From Clostridiaceae bacterium (GTDB taxonomy: Bacteria > Bacillota > Clostridia > Oscillospirales > Acutalibacteraceae), in contig JAEDHT010000033.1 in NCBI GenBank assembly GCA_016296885.1, forward strand, positions 1 to 20,858: DNA of 20,858 bases, in the 5' to 3' direction. The position numbers were made by a program, and so were the translations under genes. Each line of letters begins with the position of its first letter. The stretch's first letter is position 1. Shown here in pieces: positions 6,608-12,658 of the stretch. The notes under the pieces are model-generated. The model made no database searches, had not been told where the DNA came from, and worked only from the letters and a program-made list of their open reading frames with translations.

Positions 6608-7543
6608 TTATTCTCCACTTTCAATATATTTTGTAATTATCTCACGCTCTTGTGAAAGTTCGGCTGATATTGGTTTGCCTATATAATATGCTGCCATCAG
6701 CCCGGGGCCTATGTTTATTCCGCACAGCGGATGCACGTCGTTGATATATATAGCCTTAGGATGAAAGCGATTTTCTATCATTTCTTTATATTCTAAGGCT
6801 TGTTTATATCTGCTCGTATGAGCGATAAAGATAATCTGCTCTGAAGGGTTCTCGATAGTTTCTTCTATATAAGAGAGCAAAACCGAATAAGCTTTTTTGG
6901 CTCCTTTAACTTTGCCAATTACAGTGGTGAGGCCGTTGTAATCAAATTCGCCAATTGGCTTGATGCCTGCCAGTGTGCCAAAAAAAGCTTTAGGGTGAGT
7001 GATTCTTCCTTTTTTTGCCACAAAAGAGAGATCGTCTAGCCAGCCAGCCTGATGGAACTTGTTTTTATTTTTTTCTATATAATCTACCACTTCGTCAAAG
7101 GATTTGCCTTGTTGTTTGAGTTGGGCGGCACACACCGTGAGCAGACCAAAGCCAGGACCAAATCTTCGGCTGTCTATGCAGGCTATTCTAACATCAGGAT
7201 AATTTTGCTTGCATAGCTGAGAGGCCTTTGTGGCAAAGCCGTGAGCACCACTGATTCCACCTGAAATTGTAAGAGATATGATGTCATATCCTTGTAAAGC
7301 GTATTTTTCAAACTCACGTCTAAATTCTTCTACATTAGCGGGAGATGTGGTGTAGGCATCAGGATTTTTTTTGAGATCAGCATAAAACTTGTCTCTATCA
7401 TATCCGTTCCATCCCGGCAAAATAGAGATTTCTCCTTTGTCGGGTGTTTTTATGTGACCGGGTATAACTTTTATGTCATATTCCTTTTGGAAAGCCTCGC
7501 TGAGGTCACATGTGGCATCTGCAACAATAACATATTTTTTCAT
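6608..7543 (-). CDS. DegV family (FakB-type) fatty-acid-binding protein
   Basis: A 311-residue DegV protein, slightly longer than the common 280-290. DegV/FakB proteins bind one fatty acid and present its carboxylate to FakA. Visible family landmarks are DATCDLS (9-15), TTSPAN (65-70), SGGISGAHG (94-102), IDSRRFGPGFG (123-133), KKGRI with Arg180, and NIGPGL (277-282). In FakB proteins as I recall them, the carboxylate-binding residues include a Thr, a Ser, the Arg of the GR motif, and a His in H-x-GPG. Here that His is Asn277 (codon AAC). A strongly acidic or glycine-rich insert lies at about 35-47. Ligand preference may therefore differ from classical FakB. The ATG at 7543 follows AAAGGA. 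It sits between a hydrolase that could release fatty acids and a transporter, with the FakA-type kinase one gene further on. Confidence 0.88.
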   Translation of the reverse strand: MKKYVIVADATCDLSEAFQKEYDIKVIPGHIKTPDKGEISILPGWNGYDRDKFYADLKKNPDAYTTSPANVEEFRREFEKYALQGYDIISLTISGGISGAHGFATKASQLCKQNYPDVRIACIDSRRFGPGFGLLTVCAAQLKQQGKSFDEVVDYIEKNKNKFHQAGWLDDLSFVAKKGRITHPKAFFGTLAGIKPIGEFDYNGLTTVIGKVKGAKKAYSVLLSYIEETIENPSEQIIFIAHTSRYKQALEYKEMIENRFHPKAIYINDVHPLCGINIGPGLMAAYYIGKPISAELSQEREIITKYIESGE

Positions 7544-7567
7544 AGTCTTTTTCCTTTCGAAATTTAT

Positions 7568-8500
7568 TTATTTTACAAATCTATTTAAAAATATATCAAG
7601 CTTTTGAGGAACATCTTTTCCTGCCAAAAAGCTGAGTATATGATGTGCGTTTTTCGGATATTCACATTCTTTATAAGAGGCACACGCTTTATACATTTGT
7701 TTGGAACATTCTATCGGCACAGATTTGTCTTCCGCTCCATGCAGAAAAAAGGCAGGTATATCAGTGTGCCTGAGAGAATCGCAGGTGCTGTCTTTTATAT
7801 TTTCCTTAAAAGCCATCCTTGCAAACAGTTGTATATATGGCATGATCAGAGAAGTGGGCAGATGACGTTTATTACTGTCAAATTTCATCTGGTCATATAC
7901 TGATGTGAAGCCACAGTCAAGCACCATAGCCTTCACCTTTTTGTTTTTTATTTTATCTGATGCATAGGCTATAGAGGTGCATCCCATAGATATTCCATAT
8001 AGCACAATGTTTTTTGTGTTTTCTTTTTGTGATGCCCAGTCTATCCAGCGTAAGATGTCATATTGCTCGGTTATGCCGAGGGTTACGTGTTTTCCGCCAC
8101 TTTTGCTATGGCCACGCTGATATACCATAAGCAAATTCCAGTCTTTTTGATAAAAATTCCGTGCTTGCACACAAAAGTTTGACATTGGCGTGGCACAATA
8201 TCCATGCACAAATATAATCGTCTTATCAGAACCATTGTCATAATATTCGGCACACAGGGACACACCATCATAAGAAAATATTTGAACGGTTTCATAATTT
8301 AAGCTTTTCATAAAGCGGTTACATTCTGAGAGAGTTTTTATGTAAGGCTCATAATATTCTAGATCGTCTGATTTCTCTAGATCTTCTATGGTTATGCCCT
8401 TTTTTCTCGAAAAGAGTGAGAAAAACATCACAATGGTGGGGCATATTATAAAAATAATATAAATTGCAAGTAAAATTAAAATAGCATATAAAAATATCAT
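7568..8500 (-). CDS. Membrane-anchored alpha/beta hydrolase
   Basis: A 310-residue alpha/beta hydrolase. Residues 2-30 form an N-terminal membrane helix. The oxyanion strand FVHGYCATP (97-105), the VYQRGHSKSGG turn (126-136) and the elbow YGISMG with Ser171 are intact; the acid is Asp258 (HGAEDKSVP) and the base His286 or His287 (KNAHH). This matches the group of bacterial serine hydrolases with a peptidase_S9-like or BEM46-like domain that is often tethered to the membrane. The substrate is unknown; in this operon an ester or thioester of a fatty acid is likely. Compared with the hydrolase that ends the operon, the layout is the same but the nucleophile is a normal serine. The gap to the LRAT-PPTase gene is 18 bases. 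The ribosome binding site is weak (GGTGATG), so translation may depend on coupling. Confidence 0.85.
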   Translation of the reverse strand: MIFLYAILILLAIYIIFIICPTIVMFFSLFSRKKGITIEDLEKSDDLEYYEPYIKTLSECNRFMKSLNYETVQIFSYDGVSLCAEYYDNGSDKTIIFVHGYCATPMSNFCVQARNFYQKDWNLLMVYQRGHSKSGGKHVTLGITEQYDILRWIDWASQKENTKNIVLYGISMGCTSIAYASDKIKNKKVKAMVLDCGFTSVYDQMKFDSNKRHLPTSLIMPYIQLFARMAFKENIKDSTCDSLRHTDIPAFFLHGAEDKSVPIECSKQMYKACASYKECEYPKNAHHILSFLAGKDVPQKLDIFLNRFVK

Positions 8501-8518
8501 ATCATCACCAAAAGTGCA

Positions 8519-9556
8519 TCAGAGCATTTGCACAGAATGAATATGGGCAGAGCTGTTCTCATAAAAATATATTCTGGCGCAGTTGATAGCCTTTCCGCAA
8601 GCTGAGGCTATTATAGGAACACCATCTACATCTGCTCTGAAAGATATAGTTTTGTAGGAATTTGTATATATTTTTGATGGTAAAAATTTTTTTAAACTGC
8701 TTGCTTTAAATATACTTTCTTTTTTTGTCCACATCAGCATAAAGTCAAGAGGCGTTATTAATGATGGGAATTCTTCCTTTTTTGATGCACATCTTTCATA
8801 CATAGCTTTTATTTTTTTATCATCAAACTTTTTAAGAAATTCTTCTTCATTTTCTATGTCAATTCCAACCTCGTTATTAGACACAGCACAAGCCACAAAG
8901 CCTCCCGAATGGGATAGCGAAAAATTAACTCCGCAGGCAGACCATTTTCCACTTTTTTCGTGCTTGAATTTAATGTCTTCCATATTTACGCTAAGTGAGC
9001 GGTTAAGGGCGTATTCCAGTAGCTTCCACACATAATATCGCTCGTGCCTTACCTTGTCTAAGCCCGCATTAGATATATATTCGGCACGCTCAGGCGGATA
9101 CACATCATCTATGATAATATCCTGAGGAATTTGGGCGATATATATATCAAAAATCGGACGCTTTCTCCATTTTTTTCGGAGTTCTTCTTCTTGTGTGCTT
9201 TTTTTCTCGCCAAACACACATTCATATGCGAAGTGTTCGCAGTTGTTATGAATTATATTGTAGCCGGTTTTGCCAAGAGATGCACGTGCCAGCTCTATTA
9301 CCTTTTTTGGAGGAAAGCTTTGTTTTTTTTCTTTTCTGTCCGGCACAGCGGTTTCGACTATTTGTCCGCAAGAGAAGGTGTCTATATCCACAGCGCACAC
9401 AGAGATATTAATGTTTTTTTCTTTAAACTGTGGCTGTGGCGGATAGCCAAACTGGATAACCTCATCATCACTTACAAAAATACCGTAGTGATACACACTG
9501 CCGATACGAATTCTTATCATATCGCCCGGCTTGCAAAGAGTAGGTTCCCATTTCAT
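8519..9556 (-). CDS. LRAT-like domain fused to an Sfp-type 4'-phosphopantetheinyl transferase
   Basis: A 345-residue two-domain protein. Residues 1-120 look like an LRAT-type (NlpC/P60-related) thiol acyltransferase or hydrolase: the start LCKPGDMIRIRIG, then HYGIFV with His23, and later NNCEHFAYEC with Cys106. That histidine-cysteine arrangement is the LRAT signature; relatives transfer acyl groups or cleave phospholipids. Residues about 135-345 are an Sfp-type PPTase: RYYVWKLLEYAL (173-184), NFSLSHSGG (211-219), GIDIE with Asp233, and WTKKESIFKA (276-285) with Lys279 and Glu280. This domain attaches the phosphopantetheine arm of CoA to carrier proteins, converting apo to holo. The ATG overlaps the stop of the acyl carrier gene by 4 bases (ATGA), so carrier and arming enzyme are made together. 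I do not know this fusion from a described pathway. A chance gene join or assembly error is unlikely because the frame is continuous and both halves keep their catalytic residues. Confidence 0.85.
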   Translation of the reverse strand: MKWEPTLCKPGDMIRIRIGSVYHYGIFVSDDEVIQFGYPPQPQFKEKNINISVCAVDIDTFSCGQIVETAVPDRKEKKQSFPPKKVIELARASLGKTGYNIIHNNCEHFAYECVFGEKKSTQEEELRKKWRKRPIFDIYIAQIPQDIIIDDVYPPERAEYISNAGLDKVRHERYYVWKLLEYALNRSLSVNMEDIKFKHEKSGKWSACGVNFSLSHSGGFVACAVSNNEVGIDIENEEEFLKKFDDKKIKAMYERCASKKEEFPSLITPLDFMLMWTKKESIFKASSLKKFLPSKIYTNSYKTISFRADVDGVPIIASACGKAINCARIYFYENSSAHIHSVQML

Positions 9557-9804
9557 TGCAGTTTACCCTCAATATAGCTTACCACATCACCAAGCGTAGC
9601 AAAGCTATCCATACTCACATCGTCAAAGCGAATATTAAAATCTTCTTCTATAGCAATCACCATAAACAGCATATTTACAGATGTAAGCCCAAAGTCGGTG
9701 TAGAGGTTAGCACTTTCTGTGCAGTTTTCTGCAAGCTCCATATTTTTGCTGTCTGCTGATATGAGTATATCTTTTAGTTTTTCTAAAATCTCGGTTCTTT
9801 TCAT
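9553..9804 (-). CDS. Acyl carrier protein
   Basis: An 83-residue acidic four-helix carrier of the usual length. The attachment motif reads DFGLTSVNML (37-46), with Ser42 as the predicted phosphopantetheine site. Fatty-acid-synthase ACPs have Asp just before this serine (DSL); here it is Thr41, as in carriers tied to specialised pathways, so this is probably not the housekeeping AcpP. The rest of helix II (FMVIAIEEDFNIRF) is a normal recognition helix. It probably accepts acyl groups from the ligase encoded 24 bases upstream and passes them to the PlsC-type or LRAT-type acyltransferases of the same operon. Its stop codon overlaps the start of the LRAT-PPTase gene, which should charge it with the prosthetic group. 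The start ATG at 9804 is preceded by GGGGGA at a rather long distance. Confidence 0.9.
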   Translation of the reverse strand: MKRTEILEKLKDILISADSKNMELAENCTESANLYTDFGLTSVNMLFMVIAIEEDFNIRFDDVSMDSFATLGDVVSYIEGKLQ

Positions 9805-9828
9805 ATATAATCTATCCCCCTATGAGTA

Positions 9829-11346
9829 TTATCCAAACTTTTTGTATCTTAATATTTTCATGCTGGGAGTTCTCTCAAAGTCGGTTTCTCTTATAGTTAT
9901 TTTATTTACTCTTTGATAAGCAGGCAATTTGAGATTAACTTTCTCAAGCTCTTGCTTTGCAAAGGAGTTTATATCTTCTGTGTTGTATTTTGCAAGCTCT
10001 GTTTGCCTTAGCACAACCTCTAGTGCAAGTATATGCTTGCCGTTTTCGTCAATATCTTCAAAAACCTGAGAATCCTGCACAAAGTCCAGCTCGTTAAACT
10101 TAGCTTCAACCTCAGCAGGAGAGATGTTCTCGCCGTTTGATAGGATAATAACCTCTTTTATTCTGCCTGTGATATAGAGATATCCATCATCATCTATTCT
10201 CACAAGGTCGCCTGTTCTAAACCAGCCGTCGCTAAAAGAATTTTCGGCATCTTCGCCAATATAGCAATCAAGCATATTTTTGCCCTTTAGCCACAGCTCG
10301 CCATCTACAAGCTTAAGCTCCTGATTAGGGTATGGTATGCCCACAGAGCTGGGTTTTGCGGTGCTTTCGGGGTTGCCCGAAACCAGATTTGCAGATTCTG
10401 TCAGCCCATAGCCCGGAAACAGAGAAATACCCATATTGGCATATTCTTCTACGAGATAAGGCGACACAGCCGCTGCACCGCAGATGATATATTTCATATC
10501 CTGACCTAGCATATTTCTGCCAAATTTTTTAGACAGTGTGAGTGCCATCTCGGCAAGTGCCGGCACAAGCACCAGTATATTTGGCTTGAACATAGCTATA
10601 TCATGGAACATATCTTTGTTGTTTCTGCAAATAAAGAGTGTGCTTCCGGTGTAGAGGGATGTCATCAGGTTGCGTATAAGACCAAACACATGAGAGAGCG
10701 GGAGCACGAGCATATATCTCTGCCCAAACACATCTCTATAGCCATAGCAACCATTCACGGTGCCTTGCATCACAGCTTCGTGTGAGAGCAATGCGCCTTT
10801 GCTTTTGCCGGTGGTTCCGCCTGTAAACATAATCACACAAGGTGTTGATGGTTCGCAGATTGAAAGGGGCGTTTCTTCGTCACAGGTGTTTTCTATATTA
10901 ATAAGGTTAATATTTTTCAGTTTTTCAGAAACGAGGGAAATTTTCTCCTCAAGCTGAGGCTGATATATGAGCATATCTAAGCTATATTTCATACTACAGC
11001 CAAATACCATTGTGCTATCAAGCTGTGCAGGCAAGATTACCGCTGTGTGGCCTGATGTGATCACAGCCAAATAAGACTTCACAAAGTCATAAGAATTTGC
11101 ACACAAGATACCCACATTCATCTTTTCTTTAGAGTTTGCGTCTTTTATAATAGTACGCATTTTAGCGCAGTCGCTTTCAAGACGGGCATAGCTGTAGCTT
11201 TCGCCGTTGTCTACGATTGCTATATCAGAAGAATAATTAGTTACGCAATCTTTCCACATTTCGCTCACATTAGAATATTCTTTTATTCTGTCAAAGGTTT
11301 CGTCAGTAGTATATTTTCTAAATAATTCTCTTGTTTGCGTTAACAT
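9829..11346 (-). CDS. AMP-forming acyl-activating ligase (acyl-CoA/acyl-ACP synthetase family)
   Basis: A 505-residue ANL-superfamily adenylating enzyme with all core motifs: the phosphate loop FTGGTTGKSKG (174-184), LPLSHVFGL (215-223), PGYGLTES (311-318), GWFRTGDL (374-381), ITGRIKEVI (392-400) and the C-terminal lysine in TPSMKILR (Lys497). It makes an acyl-adenylate and transfers the acyl group to a thiol, either CoA or a carrier arm. It directly precedes the acyl carrier gene (24 bases), so acyl-ACP ligation is the simplest reading, similar to the ligase half of Aas. A fatty acid is the likely substrate, but aromatic or amino acids cannot be excluded from motifs alone. The ATG at 11346 is preferred over an upstream in-frame TTG at 11370 because GAGGGGGC lies just before it. 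Confidence 0.88.
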   Translation of the reverse strand: MLTQTRELFRKYTTDETFDRIKEYSNVSEMWKDCVTNYSSDIAIVDNGESYSYARLESDCAKMRTIIKDANSKEKMNVGILCANSYDFVKSYLAVITSGHTAVILPAQLDSTMVFGCSMKYSLDMLIYQPQLEEKISLVSEKLKNINLINIENTCDEETPLSICEPSTPCVIMFTGGTTGKSKGALLSHEAVMQGTVNGCYGYRDVFGQRYMLVLPLSHVFGLIRNLMTSLYTGSTLFICRNNKDMFHDIAMFKPNILVLVPALAEMALTLSKKFGRNMLGQDMKYIICGAAAVSPYLVEEYANMGISLFPGYGLTESANLVSGNPESTAKPSSVGIPYPNQELKLVDGELWLKGKNMLDCYIGEDAENSFSDGWFRTGDLVRIDDDGYLYITGRIKEVIILSNGENISPAEVEAKFNELDFVQDSQVFEDIDENGKHILALEVVLRQTELAKYNTEDINSFAKQELEKVNLKLPAYQRVNKITIRETDFERTPSMKILRYKKFG

Positions 11347-11388
11347 TTTTATGCCCCCTCTAATGCTCAATATACAGTTTAAGATTTT

Positions 11389-12039
11389 TTAATTTTTAAC
11401 AAGCGCTTCAAGCTCTTTTTCACGCTGATGCAATAGACTGGTTACTTCTTCCATTTTTGCAAAGCTTGGGCGATCTCCGCAGAGTGCTTTTACATCTACC
11501 GGCTCGCCAATAGCAATAGTAAGCCTGTGCCATATCTTTTTTCGAGGCTTTATATAAACCGGTATTATTGGTTTTTCACTTTTGAGCGCCATTAGCACCA
11601 TGCCTGATTTAAAGGTGTCTACCTCGCCGTTGCCTGTGTTTACCTTGCCTTCGGGGAATATAGAAACAAGCTCTTCGTTTTTAAGATGTTCCACAATGTT
11701 TCTTATATCGCCGGTGTTTACATTATATCTATCTATAGGTATACACTGAAAGGCTCTGAGTATAGGCCCTCCTCTGCTGTCCATCAGGTCTTTGCCACAC
11801 ACAAAGTGGTGTCGGCGATACCATACGCCAAATTGCAAAAATGCAGGATCAAATTTGCCTAAGTGGTTTGATATCAGCAAAGCTCCGCCTTTTATTTTCT
11901 TTTTGGCGGTTTCGCTGGGATAAACTACCTTAGTTCTAAACGCTATAAGCCCGGGTAATGCCGCTGTGATTTTTACAAAATCAAAAAAGAGATATTTTAG
12001 CGACAGCACGCTATTTTTTTTCGTCTTCAAGTCTTGCAT
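11389..12039 (-). CDS. PlsC-type acyltransferase 2
   Basis: A 216-residue lysophosphatidic-acid-acyltransferase-like protein. The catalytic H-x4-D motif is SNHLGKFD (His59, Asp64); the glycerol-phosphate-binding block is FPEGKVNTGNGEV (128-140), and KPIIPVYI closes the core. The block lacks the Thr-Arg of the common FPEGTRS, having Lys-Val instead, as some PlsC relatives do. Known members move an acyl group from acyl-ACP or acyl-CoA to glycerol-3-phosphate, lysophosphatidate or, in N-acyl synthases, an amine. The start is uncertain: an in-frame TTG lies at 12060, but the ATG at 12039 has AAAAGG just upstream. With that start the gene overlaps the preceding acyltransferase gene by 29 bases in another frame. 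No strong transmembrane helix is visible, only amphipathic N-terminal stretches, which suits a peripheral membrane enzyme. Confidence 0.85.
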   Translation of the reverse strand: MQDLKTKKNSVLSLKYLFFDFVKITAALPGLIAFRTKVVYPSETAKKKIKGGALLISNHLGKFDPAFLQFGVWYRRHHFVCGKDLMDSRGGPILRAFQCIPIDRYNVNTGDIRNIVEHLKNEELVSIFPEGKVNTGNGEVDTFKSGMVLMALKSEKPIIPVYIKPRKKIWHRLTIAIGEPVDVKALCGDRPSFAKMEEVTSLLHQREKELEALVKN

Positions 12040-12658
12040 ACATAACCTTTTCCAAGTCAATTATTTTTTGTCTTAAAGTGACTGTAAGTTTATCTATATT
12101 TTCTTTTTCAGATAAGCTAGAATCGAGTATTTCAAGCACATCCACAGGCTCTCCAATTATCACGTGAGCTCGCTTGCTGTTAAAGTAGCTTCCGTCGGTG
12201 TAGACAGGGATAATCTGCACTCCCGACATTATTGCCAGATATGCGGCGCTTGGCTTGAAAGCAAGTGGTTTTTGCTCGCCCTCCTTGGGCAATCGGCTCT
12301 CAGGGAATATTCCTACTATTCCGCCTTTGTCGAGTATTTCTTGCGATTTTGCCATAAAGCTGAAGTTGTGGACATCACGATCGACATGAATACCACCCAT
12401 CATCTTGAGATATGTTCCAAGCAGAGGCTTCCTGAATAAAAGCTCTGCCATTTGATAACGCAATGTTCTAGAATAAAATACAAACAAAAACACAGCATAG
12501 TCATAAACAGATGTGTGATTAGAAATTATTATCGCAGGGCCTTTTATATTGCGATCCTGTAGGCTTTTATTCTCGTATAAAATCTTTGTGCGAAAACAAA
12601 GCTTCTGCACAGGCCATGCAGTTATCTTAGTAAAATTATTCCAAAATCTGACAAGCAT
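12011..12658 (-). CDS. PlsC-type acyltransferase 1
   Basis: A 215-residue PlsC-family acyltransferase. His48 and Asp53 lie in SNHTSVYD (catalytic H-x4-D), FPESRLPKEGE (118-128) is the acceptor-binding block, and IIPVYTDGSYF (149-159) is the conserved C-terminal strand. RKPLLGTYLKMMGGIHVDRD (76-95) corresponds to the motif ending in I-x-V-x-R seen in this family. It differs from the other PlsC in almost every variable position, so the two probably use different acceptors or acyl positions rather than duplicating each other. The gene starts 23 bases inside the end of the adenylation-thiolation gene, with AGGGAG as ribosome binding site, and is itself overlapped by the next gene. Such nested overlaps indicate coupled, balanced translation. 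The second C-terminal half is charged and likely soluble. Confidence 0.87.
   Translation of the reverse strand: MLVRFWNNFTKITAWPVQKLCFRTKILYENKSLQDRNIKGPAIIISNHTSVYDYAVFLFVFYSRTLRYQMAELLFRKPLLGTYLKMMGGIHVDRDVHNFSFMAKSQEILDKGGIVGIFPESRLPKEGEQKPLAFKPSAAYLAIMSGVQIIPVYTDGSYFNSKRAHVIIGEPVDVLEILDSSLSEKENIDKLTVTLRQKIIDLEKVMYARLEDEKK

Noticed and set aside
6604..6624. TTG start of the MFS transporter overlapping the DegV gene
   Set aside because: The ATG at 6603 has a well-placed GTGGAG and stands 4 bases after the DegV stop; the extra residues add nothing recognisable.
11347..11370. TTG start of the acyl ligase at 11370
   Set aside because: The extra residues cover the ribosome binding site GAGGGGGC that serves the ATG at 11346.
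12040..12060. TTG start of PlsC-type acyltransferase 2 at 12060
   Set aside because: The ATG at 12039 with AAAAGG upstream is better, though neither start can be excluded fully.
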